Assembly: GCA_043777595.1 (NCBI GenBank)
Contig: JAYWHT010000053.1
Span: 1-46,193, forward strand
DNA from: JAYVJH01 sp043777595
GTDB lineage: Bacteria > Bacteroidota > Bacteroidia > Cytophagales > Spirosomataceae
Length of the DNA stretch: 46,193 nt
Direction: 5' to 3'
Below the pieces are notes generated by a model. The model saw nothing but the letters and a program-made list of their open reading frames with translations, had not been told where the DNA came from and ran no database searches. Positions 17,311 to 25,017 of the stretch are shown here, one piece after another. The position numbers and the translations under genes are program-made. How positions within the stretch are numbered: position 1 is the stretch's first letter; each line of letters starts with the position of its first letter.

Positions 17311-19101
17311 TCATGCAAAAAAGTACATAATCCAAACCATCGCCGTAGAGAGCAGGCCCGCATAAAAAATGTCTGACTGATAGAATGGTAAGTCTGTTTT
17401 TTCTTTTCTTAAAATTTGAACAAAACCCAAAAACGTAAGCACAGCCGCAGGATAAGCCGCCATTTGTGGACTCAAAACACCAGCCAAGGTGAGCGAAATA
17501 AGTACTGTATGAATGACTATAAATGGTAGCAGCACTTTGCCAATACCCGACAAAGAAACCGATAAGTCGTTGTTATACTGGGCGTTATCGTGTTTGTTGA
17601 AATAGTTACTCAGGCCATAAATTAGGCCCGAGCCAATTACAAAAATCATAAAAACACGGTACAAAAAATTAAGTTTTTGCCCAAATGTATCTCGTACCCA
17701 GCCGATGTTGGTCAGTACGTTTTCATAAAGCCAGTCGCAGCCTAAACCAATAAAAGGTGCAGCTACAAGCGCAATAACTGCCGCCTTGGCGTTGGTTTTT
17801 TGCCAAAGTACTCCCCAAAAAAACGCCACCACAAGCCCAGGTTTGATGTATGAAGTTTGATTGGCCAAAATCAAAAAGAAGTTATCTTTTGAGTTGGGGT
17901 CGTAGGTGGTATTGGCCAGAAAGATGGCAATGCCACACATCACAACGACAAAAAACTGCCCGAAGCGTACCGTCATTTTGTCGTTAGCATTGGGGCTAAT
18001 GTATTTTTTATACACATCAAAAGCCATCATCGTCGATACGGAGTTCATCATAGAATAAATAGCCGAAAAAATAGCGCAGAGCAATCCTGCCAATATCAAC
18101 CCCACGAAGCCATAGCCGATGGGTACGACGGTTTTGAGGAGTGTCAAAAAAGTGTCATCGGGCTTGACAACGCCTTCGCCAAAACGGGCTTTGAACAAAT
18201 AAAAAGCCGCCGTGCCAGCCGCAATCGAAAAAAATGGAATAATCAATTTCAAGAAACCGGCCAAAATACTCCCCAGCTTGGCATCTCGGTCGGTTTGAGC
18301 AGCCAACACCCGCTGTACTTGATATTGGTTGGTTGTCCAGTAAAACATATTCAATATCGTAAGCCCCGTAAAAATTCCCGACCAAGGTAATTTGGGGTGA
18401 TTGGACGGTAAATACAGGTGCATTTTGTTGGCTTGAGCATGGTCGAGGGCGAGTAGCCCCGACAAACCGCCAATTTCGGGCTGCATATAAGTAAGTGTGC
18501 CAATAAGCAATACCGCAATTATCATAATGACTGTCAGAATATTGTCGGCAATAACGACCGACTCCATACCACCAAAAACCGTAAAAAGTACCGTAACGCC
18601 AGCAATCAAAAATATACCTTGTAGGTAACTGACCTCAAACGACGACCCGGCCAAAAGCAAGCCCAGCGTGCGGCTACCAATATAAAAACCACCCACGAGC
18701 TGAATCATAATAAAAATAATCATCAGCACAGTATAAACCAATCGAGCGTTGGGGTTATAGCGGTTTTCGAGGAACTGAGAGAGCGTAAAAAAATTACGTT
18801 TGCGATAAATCGGGATAAAAACATAGGCCACTACTAATATCGCAGGTACGGCCCAAACTTCGTAATGGCTCTGAGCAAAACCGACCGAATAGCCAATACC
18901 CATCATACCAATTATTTGTTGAGCATGAATATTAGTGCCAAAAATAGACCCCGCCACCGACCACCAGCGCAAGGAGCGGCTGGCCATGAAGTACTCTTCG
19001 GCATCTTTTTTCTTGAAACTCGACCACATACTGGCCCCCACAATAAAGCAAAGCAACACAACTACAACAGTTGCGTCTATAAAAGAAAGTGATTGAAGCA
19101 T
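17311..19101 (-). CDS. sodium:solute symporter (SSS family)
   Basis: This 596-residue protein from MLQSLSFIDA has about 14-15 hydrophobic helices. It carries SSS-family signatures such as GTNIHAQQIIGMMGIGY in the first helices, FTVFGGMESVVIADNIL in the middle, and SMMNSVSTMMAFDVYK. It would bring sugars, sialic acid or similar solutes across the inner membrane using the sodium gradient. The substrate is not predictable. I reject the upstream in-frame ATG at 19140 because a -7 promoter box (19137-19145) covers it. The gene converges on the short frame after the NlpC/P60 gene with only 19 bp between them and no visible terminator. Confidence 0.87.
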   Translation of the reverse strand: MLQSLSFIDATVVVVLLCFIVGASMWSSFKKKDAEEYFMASRSLRWWSVAGSIFGTNIHAQQIIGMMGIGYSVGFAQSHYEVWAVPAILVVAYVFIPIYRKRNFFTLSQFLENRYNPNARLVYTVLMIIFIMIQLVGGFYIGSRTLGLLLAGSSFEVSYLQGIFLIAGVTVLFTVFGGMESVVIADNILTVIMIIAVLLIGTLTYMQPEIGGLSGLLALDHAQANKMHLYLPSNHPKLPWSGIFTGLTILNMFYWTTNQYQVQRVLAAQTDRDAKLGSILAGFLKLIIPFFSIAAGTAAFYLFKARFGEGVVKPDDTFLTLLKTVVPIGYGFVGLILAGLLCAIFSAIYSMMNSVSTMMAFDVYKKYISPNANDKMTVRFGQFFVVVMCGIAIFLANTTYDPNSKDNFFLILANQTSYIKPGLVVAFFWGVLWQKTNAKAAVIALVAAPFIGLGCDWLYENVLTNIGWVRDTFGQKLNFLYRVFMIFVIGSGLIYGLSNYFNKHDNAQYNNDLSVSLSGIGKVLLPFIVIHTVLISLTLAGVLSPQMAAYPAAVLTFLGFVQILRKEKTDLPFYQSDIFYAGLLSTAMVWIMYFFA

Positions 19102-19136
19102 TGGTAAAAGTATTGGTTTAGGGCAAGTTTCTGTTT

Positions 19137-19145
19137 GCAAAGCTA
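19137..19145 (-). promoter_or_regulatory. -7 box of the symporter promoter
   Basis: TAGCTTTGC on the minus strand fits TAnnTTTGC. TTTC, one mismatch from the -33 consensus TTTG, lies 21 nt upstream. The predicted start of transcription is about 29 bp before the ATG at 19101. Confidence 0.5.
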
Positions 19146-19220
19146 TGATTTTTTCAATAAAATTACGAAATCTTACTAATTCTTTGAATTGGGTTTTTTG
19201 TTTTTATGTATTTATTTTAC

Positions 19221-19249
19221 TTTTGACTATTGATAGTAAATAGTCAAAA
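19221..19249. other. hairpin after lpxB without a U tract
   Basis: TTTTGACTAT (19221-19230) and ATAGTCAAAA (19240-19249) form a perfect 10-bp stem with a 9-nt loop, 28 bp after the lpxB stop. Neither strand shows a good T run after the stem. It may stabilise the 3' end but is a weak terminator candidate. Confidence 0.4.
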
Positions 19250-19276
19250 AATGCCATCGTAACAGATGTCTAAACA

Positions 19277-20392
19277 CTAACTTTGTCTCATATACGCTAC
19301 CATCAACGTGCCTGCTCGTTCAGATGCGCCCTGCTCGCCGAGTATGTTTTTGACTTGGGCATAGTCGGCCAAAATCTGACTGCGTTGTGAGCCGTCAAGT
19401 ACTATTTTTTTTAGTTCAGTTACTAAATTTTCAGTTGTCAAATCGTTCTGAATCAACTCTTTGACAGCTTCTTTGTCAGCAATCAGATTGACCAACGAAA
19501 TGTACGGTACTCTGATAAGCCATTTGGCAATTTGGTAGCTTATTGTGCCTGCTTTATAACAAACGACTTGCGGTACATTCAAAAGTGCCGTTTCGAGTGT
19601 AGCCGTTCCTGACGTAACCAATGCCGCCGAAGCCACCGAAAGCAAGTCGTAGGCGGCATCAAAGACCATAACTACTTGGGTTTGGTCTGTAAATTTTTGG
19701 TATAATGTTTTCGGCAAATTACTCACACCTGCAATCACAAACTGATATTCTAAAAAATCATTTTTAACCGATAGCATCAGCCGTACCATGGCTTCTACTT
19801 CTTGTCGGCGGCTGCCAGGCAGCAAAGCAATGATTGGCTTGTTGGGGTCTATCTGGTTGTCTGTCAGAAAGTTGTGGTTAGGAACAAAATCGGCGATAGC
19901 ATCAAAAAGCGGATTGCCGACATAATCGACATCGTAGTCAAATTTTTTAAAAAATGATTGTTCAAACGGAAAAATGACAAACATTTTATCTACAAATTGC
20001 TTAATTTTCAAAGCCCTGTTCTGGTTCCAGGCCCATACTTTGGGCGAAATATAATAGAATGTACGAATACCGTTTTGTTTGGCAAACTTGGCGATTCGCA
20101 TATTAAAGCCGGCGTAATCTATCAATATCACGACATCGGGCTGGTAGGTCAAGATGTCGTTTTTGCATTTGCCAATAAACCCCAAAATAGTAAACAGATT
20201 GATGATAACCTCCCAAAAACCCATAAAAGCCATTGAACCATAATGCGTTACAATGTCGGCGCCAGCGGCTTGCATCATGCCGCCACCCCAAGCCCTAAAC
20301 GTAGCCGTTGGGTCTTGTGCTTTGATGGCTTTGATGAGGTTGCTACCGTGTAGGTCGCCTGAGCGTTCGCCAGCTATGAGGTAATATTTCAT
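19277..20392 (-). CDS. lpxB: lipid-A-disaccharide synthase
   Basis: This 371-residue GT19 enzyme starts at MKYYLIAGERSGDLHG, the characteristic LpxB N-terminus. A longer reading to 20416 adds eight residues that are not family-like. Other blocks are WGGGMMQAAGAD, MGFWEV, DYAGFNMRIAK, YYISPKVWAWN, YVGNPLFD, LLPGSRRQEV and TSGTATLE. It joins UDP-diacylglucosamine to lipid X at the inner membrane in lipid A synthesis, which confirms a Gram-negative outer membrane. The gene begins 13 bp after the stop of the DUF5615 gene and may be read through from that toxin-antitoxin operon. Confidence 0.94.
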   Translation of the reverse strand: MKYYLIAGERSGDLHGSNLIKAIKAQDPTATFRAWGGGMMQAAGADIVTHYGSMAFMGFWEVIINLFTILGFIGKCKNDILTYQPDVVILIDYAGFNMRIAKFAKQNGIRTFYYISPKVWAWNQNRALKIKQFVDKMFVIFPFEQSFFKKFDYDVDYVGNPLFDAIADFVPNHNFLTDNQIDPNKPIIALLPGSRRQEVEAMVRLMLSVKNDFLEYQFVIAGVSNLPKTLYQKFTDQTQVVMVFDAAYDLLSVASAALVTSGTATLETALLNVPQVVCYKAGTISYQIAKWLIRVPYISLVNLIADKEAVKELIQNDLTTENLVTELKKIVLDGSQRSQILADYAQVKNILGEQGASERAGTLMVAYMRQS

Positions 20393-20405
20393 TTTGGGAA
20401 TGAGT

Positions 20406-20759
20406 TTAAATGTCAATCATTTCCAAGAGTTGAGGTGAGCCTTTTGCTTCTATTTTTTTACTAATTTCTACCAATCTTTGTATGACTTGAGGTATTAGGG
20501 GCAGCAAGTCATCGTAGCGATTAGAAAACACATTCAGACGTAAAATTATGACTTTATGCCTCAAAGTGTTTTGCTGATATACAAGGGTTTTATCACTACT
20601 TACAAGAACGCCAAAGCCATGTTCTGACATCATTCTGAGTAATTCACCATTTTTTTTGCCAAGCCAGTTTTCGTCTCTGACCGTAGAAACAGTAAAATGC
20701 TCGTTAAAAAGACGGTATTTTAACTTTGTTGGCAGGTTTTCGTCAAGCAACACTTTCAA
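20406..20759 (-). CDS. DUF5615 PIN-like toxin
   Basis: This 117-residue protein begins MKVLLDENLPTKLKYRL, the hallmark of the DUF5615 (PIN-like, Mut7-C-related) family. Asp6/Glu7 and the later LVSSDKT block carry the likely metal-binding residues. The initiation codon is TTG (20757-20759). No ATG gives the family N-terminus, so this start is well supported. It overlaps the preceding DUF433 gene by 17 bp, the usual arrangement for DUF433-DUF5615 type II toxin-antitoxin pairs. RNase activity is expected from family knowledge and is not shown by the sequence alone. Confidence 0.82.
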   Translation of the reverse strand: MKVLLDENLPTKLKYRLFNEHFTVSTVRDENWLGKKNGELLRMMSEHGFGVLVSSDKTLVYQQNTLRHKVIILRLNVFSNRYDDLLPLIPQVIQRLVEISKKIEAKGSPQLLEMIDI

Positions 20760-20976
20760 GAGGAATGATATTATGTGAAAATTGCAATTTTAATGATTCC
20801 AAAACGGCAAGGACTTGTGCTTCGGCAACATAGTCAAAATCGGACAGAAAAACGGTGTAAGAATCACCATTATTTAGATAATCAAATAGATTTTTTACAG
20901 GCACACGTGTACCTCTAAATACTGGAGTACCATTTAGTATTTCGGGGTCAGAAACAATAGATTCTTGTATGGTCAT
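20743..20976 (-). CDS. DUF433 antitoxin
   Basis: This 77-residue protein has the DUF433 signature NGTPVFRGTRVPVKNLFDYL, a winged-helix-like DNA-binding fold found in antitoxins (VapB45-type) that precede DUF5615 or PIN toxins. It is the first gene of a two-gene overlapping unit. A TATATTTG -7-like box on the minus strand (21028-21035) lies 52 bp upstream of the ATG, but there is no clear TTTG box 19-21 nt further up. The unit sits between lpxB and crtB on the same strand, so read-through from crtB is also possible. Confidence 0.85.
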   Translation of the reverse strand: MTIQESIVSDPEILNGTPVFRGTRVPVKNLFDYLNNGDSYTVFLSDFDYVAEAQVLAVLESLKLQFSHNIIPLESVA

Positions 20977-21049
20977 TACAGTCCTAAAAAATTTATTACG
21001 AAATATGAGGACTTAAATTTAATTGGACAAATATAATCTCTGTTTTTTT

Positions 21050-21871
21050 CTAAATCCCGGCATAAGTCCGAACTAAAATTATTACTTTTTGAGGGTCTGA
21101 TACCCTGATACGTTTGTCTTGAATGGCTGAAGCAGGTGTATTTTTGATTTTATTGAACAACGTCAAGTAATATTTATAGGCCAAGTAAACACCTTTTTTG
21201 GCAGTTTTGGGTAATTGTTGGATAGACAGAAGCGCAGCGTCGAAGTCTGCTTGAATATCGGCCTCAATAGCTTGTTTATCAGTTGTTTTAAAATCTGTAA
21301 AATCAACTTGTGGAAAATACACACGGCCTCGCTCTTCAAAGTCGCTTTTGATGTCTCTCAAAAAATTTACTTTCTGAAAAGCCGCACCCAATCGTTTTGC
21401 ACCTGCCCGCAGTCGGTCGTATTCTACTGTGTTGCCTTCACAAAAAACCCGAAGGCACATAAGCCCTACTACTTCTGCCGAGCCATAAATATACTCATCA
21501 TAACTACTGTCTGTGTATTGATTTTTGTACAAGTCCATTTCCATACTGTGCAAAAAAGCATCAATCAGTTCTCGCTCAATATGGTACTGATTGACAACCA
21601 ACTGGAACGAATGTAGCACAGGATTGAGGCTAATACCCCGTTCGATGGCTTTGTAGGCATCTGCCCTAAATTCGTCTAATAAAGTCTTTTGGTCAAAGTC
21701 ATAAAAGGTATCTACAATCTCGTCGGCGTAGCGTACAAAACCATAAATAGCATAAATAGCTGGGTGTAGTTTTTTGTCCAAGGTCTTGATACCAAGCGTA
21801 AAGGACGTGCTGTAATGCTCGGTGATGAGCTTACTGGTTTCAAGTGTAGTTTTTGTAAATAGGTCGAGCAT
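21050..21871 (-). CDS. crtB: phytoene/squalene synthase family (carotenoid pathway)
   Basis: This 273-residue member of the squalene/phytoene synthase family has both aspartate-rich motifs. The first is DEIVDTFYDFD (about residues 50-60) and the second is LRDIKSDFEERGRVYFP. These bind the magnesium and diphosphates of two geranylgeranyl diphosphates that are joined head to head. Lying 58 bp after crtI on the same strand makes phytoene synthase the likely role rather than squalene synthase. A hairpin occupies the gap between the two genes. Later carotenoid genes (cyclase, hydroxylase, ketolase) are not in the window. Confidence 0.9.
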   Translation of the reverse strand: MLDLFTKTTLETSKLITEHYSTSFTLGIKTLDKKLHPAIYAIYGFVRYADEIVDTFYDFDQKTLLDEFRADAYKAIERGISLNPVLHSFQLVVNQYHIERELIDAFLHSMEMDLYKNQYTDSSYDEYIYGSAEVVGLMCLRVFCEGNTVEYDRLRAGAKRLGAAFQKVNFLRDIKSDFEERGRVYFPQVDFTDFKTTDKQAIEADIQADFDAALLSIQQLPKTAKKGVYLAYKYYLTLFNKIKNTPASAIQDKRIRVSDPQKVIILVRTYAGI

Positions 21872-21887
21872 TGGTTAGGATTTCGTT

Positions 21888-21920
21888 AGCGGAGCCTTCA
21901 CTTAGAGTGAAGACTTCGCT
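21888..21920. repeat. intercistronic hairpin between crtI and crtB
   Basis: AGCGGAGCCTTCACT (21888-21902), loop TAG, AGTGAAGACTTCGCT (21906-21920) form a 15-bp stem with one G-T pair and one mismatch. It fills most of the 58-bp gap between two co-oriented pigment genes, so it could alter the relative amount or stability of the crtB message. It shares the GTGAAGAC core with the element at 5713-5815 and may belong to the same REP-like group. Confidence 0.6.
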
Positions 21921-21929
21921 GGTAAATAG

Positions 21930-23402
21930 CTACAAAAATTCTTTTTCTACTTCATCGGCCACCACCAAACCCGATATAAGCGAGGGTGGTACGCCTGGCC
22001 CAGGTACGGTGAGTTGGCCAGTATAAAATAGATTTTTTACGTTTTTGTTTTTAAGTGATGGTTTCAAGATGGCCGTTTGCATGAGTGTATTGGCAAGTCC
22101 ATAGGCGTTGCCCTTGAAAGCGTTATAGTCGGCCATGAAGTCGGCATGAGCAAAGGTACGTTTATAAATCACATTTTCACGAATTGGCTCACCGACATAT
22201 TTTTCCAGCCTCTCCATGACCATATCGTAATATCGTTCTCGCACTTCGTCTGAGTCGTTCGTTAAGCCTGGTGCAACTGGAATAAGTATAAAAACGTTTT
22301 CATAACCCTGTGGCGCAACGCTATCATCGGTCTTGGACGGTGCCGATACATAAAAAAGAGGTTTCGACGGCCACTGCGGCTCTGTATAAATCTCAAAGGC
22401 GTGTTGTTTGAAATCTTCATCAAAAAACAAATTGTGGTGCAACAATTTAGGCAACCGCTTACTGACCCCCAAATAATACAACAACGACGACGGCGCCAGA
22501 ACTCGCTTGTTCCAATAAGCCTCCGTATAGTTACGATATTGTGGAGTCAATAGTTTGCTATCGACATGATGATAGTCGGCGGCAGCCACCACGACATCGG
22601 CCTCAAAACTATCGGTCTCGGTAATAACTCTCTGCGCCTGACCGTCTTTGACTTCGATTTGAGTTACATTTTGATTTAATAACAACCTAACGCCTTTTTC
22701 TTGTGCCAATGCCACTATGCCCCTAACGATTTCGTGCATTCCACCCATGGGATACCACGTCCCCATCGCCATTTCGGCGTAGTTCATGAGGCTATACATG
22801 GCGGGGGTATTTTCGGGAGTTGCTCCCAAAAACAATATCGGAAACTCCATCAATTCCAATAGTTTTTCGTCCTTAAAAAACTTGCGGACATGGCTCGCAA
22901 ACGACTGCAAAACGTCCATTCGAGTCAAATCATAAAGTAATTTTAGACTTGCAAACTCTAACAAACTACGGCTCGGTTTCCAGACAAACTTACCGATACC
23001 GACTTCATATTTATAAGCGGCTTGTTTTAGGAATGCCTCCAATCGCTCGCCACTACCTGTTTCGATGCTCTCAAAAAGTACTTTTAGTTTATCGATTCCT
23101 GCTGGAATATCTAATTTGGTAATGTCGTCAAAAATAACGGCATACGAAGGATCAAGCCTTACGAGATTGTAATAGTCGGACGGGTGTTTGTTGAATTTAC
23201 CAAAATAGGTTTCAAATACATCGGGCATCCAGTACCAACTCGGGCCCATGTCAAACTTAAAGCCCTCAGCCTCAAATACCCTCGCACGGCCACCTGCCAC
23301 ACTATTTTTTTCGAGAACTGTTACCTCAAAACCCTTGACAGCCAAACTGGTAGCTGCCGATAGCCCCGCAAAACCAGAGCCTATGACAATTATTTTTTTC
23401 AA
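21930..23402 (-). CDS. crtI: phytoene desaturase (CrtI family)
   Basis: This 490-residue FAD-dependent CrtI-type desaturase opens with the dinucleotide motif VIGSGFAGLSAATSLAVKG and GGRARVFEAEGFKFDMGPSW. It ends with the family block GNAYGLANTLMQTA, LFYTGQLTVPGPGVPPSLISG. It introduces double bonds into phytoene to make coloured carotenoids. The start codon is TTG (23400-23402). Upstream in frame there is no ATG before a stop, and a later start would remove the FAD motif. It is the first gene of the crtI-crtB pair, 110 bp after thrC. Confidence 0.92.
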   Translation of the reverse strand: MKKIIVIGSGFAGLSAATSLAVKGFEVTVLEKNSVAGGRARVFEAEGFKFDMGPSWYWMPDVFETYFGKFNKHPSDYYNLVRLDPSYAVIFDDITKLDIPAGIDKLKVLFESIETGSGERLEAFLKQAAYKYEVGIGKFVWKPSRSLLEFASLKLLYDLTRMDVLQSFASHVRKFFKDEKLLELMEFPILFLGATPENTPAMYSLMNYAEMAMGTWYPMGGMHEIVRGIVALAQEKGVRLLLNQNVTQIEVKDGQAQRVITETDSFEADVVVAAADYHHVDSKLLTPQYRNYTEAYWNKRVLAPSSLLYYLGVSKRLPKLLHHNLFFDEDFKQHAFEIYTEPQWPSKPLFYVSAPSKTDDSVAPQGYENVFILIPVAPGLTNDSDEVRERYYDMVMERLEKYVGEPIRENVIYKRTFAHADFMADYNAFKGNAYGLANTLMQTAILKPSLKNKNVKNLFYTGQLTVPGPGVPPSLISGLVVADEVEKEFL

Positions 23403-23512
23403 GTAATTGAATGATAAAAATTATGATTCTAAATTTTGTCTTGCCTGTTGTGCAGACGACTATTTTTATAACTTCAAAAACACACTCAGGGTTTTAGTAA
23501 CCGCTGGCCAAA

Positions 23513-24814
23513 TTAACTCAAACTCAAATATGCCTTAAAGTCATCAAAATTTTGGCTCATTGTTGTTGCTACTTTTGGCAACGACAACAAGGCCGATAGC
23601 CGCTCTGGAACGGCTGGCTGTGTGCCAATGGCGGCCTCAACAGTATCCAAAAACTTGGCATAATGTGCCGTTGAGAGTACAATGCCAGTAAAATCTTGTT
23701 TGGTTTGTTTTCTATAATCTTCCAATCCCAAATAAGCCACAGCCGTGTGCGGACACATCACATACTGGTTTTGGTCATATACTTGGCGCATGGCTGCACG
23801 GGTTTGGTCGTCGTTGTACCATGCTCCCGAAATTAGGTTTTTGACTGCCGCCCAGTCGTCATCAAAAAAGCGAGTGAGGCGCACAAAATTACTCGGATTA
23901 CCTACGTCCATGGCATTTGAGATGGTTTCGACCGATGGCACGGGACTATAATCACCTGATTTTAAATAGTTTGGCACTACGTTGTTGCGATTGGTGGTGG
24001 CAATAAACTGATGTACGGGCAAGCCCATTTTATAGGCCAACATTCCTGCACTCAAATTACCAAAGTTGCCACTTGGCACCGAAAACACAACAGGCAAACC
24101 AGCCGCCTTAACTTGGGCATAAGCCCTAAAATAATAAAATGACTGCGGTATAAGCCGTGAAATATTGATAGAATTGGCCGAAGCTAAGTTGTATTTTTTG
24201 TTTAAATCGGTATCTAAAAAAGCCTGTTTGACCAACGCCTGGCAGTCATCAAAAGTACCATCAATTTCGAGTGCGTGGACGTTACCTCCCAAAGTCGTCA
24301 GTTGTTTTTCTTGAATGTCGCTCACTTTGCCACTTGGGTACAAAATCGTTACCGAAATACCTGGCACGTTATGAAACCCCTGCGCCACAGCCCCACCTGT
24401 GTCGCCCGAGGTGGCTACTAAAATTTTGATTTCTTTTTGAGATTTTACCAAAAAATACGACATCAAGGCCGCCATAAACCGTGCGCCAAAGTCTTTGAAA
24501 GCCATCGAAGGGCCATGAAACAACTCCAAAACGTGGGTATTGCCAGACAATGAAACGACTGGGGCATCGAACGAAAAAGCGTTTTCTACTATTTGCCTAA
24601 TATCCGTCTCTGAAATATCGTCAGCCAAAAGTGTTTTAGAAACTTCAAAAGCTATTTCATTAAAAGTCAAGTTACTGATGTTATCAAGAAACGATTTTGA
24701 AACAGTCGGAATAACCGTTGGCATATACAGGCCGTTGTCGGGTGGGAGGCTCTTAAAAACCGCTTCTTCAAGGTTGGCCGTCAAGTTTTTGGTTTTGGTA
24801 CTGTATAAAAGCAT
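23513..24814 (-). CDS. thrC: threonine synthase
   Basis: This 433-residue PLP enzyme starts at MLLYSTKTKNLTANLEEAVF. The frame extends to 24859, but the extra part overlaps the promoter box. It has the threonine-synthase N-terminal region (LPPDNGLYMPTVIP), the PLP lysine Lys107 in GPSMAFKDFGARF, the phosphate loop SGDTGGAVAQGF, and PSGNFGNLSAG. It converts O-phosphohomoserine to threonine. A TATCTTTG -7-like box on the minus strand (24857-24864) is 43 bp upstream. No exact -33 box is seen. homoserine dehydrogenase and kinase genes are not adjacent. Confidence 0.95.
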   Translation of the reverse strand: MLLYSTKTKNLTANLEEAVFKSLPPDNGLYMPTVIPTVSKSFLDNISNLTFNEIAFEVSKTLLADDISETDIRQIVENAFSFDAPVVSLSGNTHVLELFHGPSMAFKDFGARFMAALMSYFLVKSQKEIKILVATSGDTGGAVAQGFHNVPGISVTILYPSGKVSDIQEKQLTTLGGNVHALEIDGTFDDCQALVKQAFLDTDLNKKYNLASANSINISRLIPQSFYYFRAYAQVKAAGLPVVFSVPSGNFGNLSAGMLAYKMGLPVHQFIATTNRNNVVPNYLKSGDYSPVPSVETISNAMDVGNPSNFVRLTRFFDDDWAAVKNLISGAWYNDDQTRAAMRQVYDQNQYVMCPHTAVAYLGLEDYRKQTKQDFTGIVLSTAHYAKFLDTVEAAIGTQPAVPERLSALLSLPKVATTMSQNFDDFKAYLSLS

Positions 24815-24980
24815 TGTGTGGAAATAATGGTGGTGTCTGATTTTGTTTTGCCGCCACAAAGATAACGGATTAGGGCTTGGCGAAGGTGGGGAATTAGTAT
24901 TCCGTCAAGCTGGAACAAAAGCTGAATAGAATTACAAAAAGTTCATTGTTATTACGTCTGCCGCACTTTTGCCAAATCCC

Positions 24981-25000
24981 TTGTTGTGTACCGTTTTTTT
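24981..25000 (+). repeat. possible left boundary repeat of the ABC-3C island
   Basis: TTGTTGTGTACCGTTTT here and the reverse complement of 27859-27875 (TAGTTGTGTGCCATTTT) agree at 14 of 17 positions. They are inverted and flank the AT-rich three-gene operon. This may mark its ends or may be chance. No target-site duplication is visible. Confidence 0.3.
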
Positions 25001-25017
25001 GTCGCACCGCTATAGTG

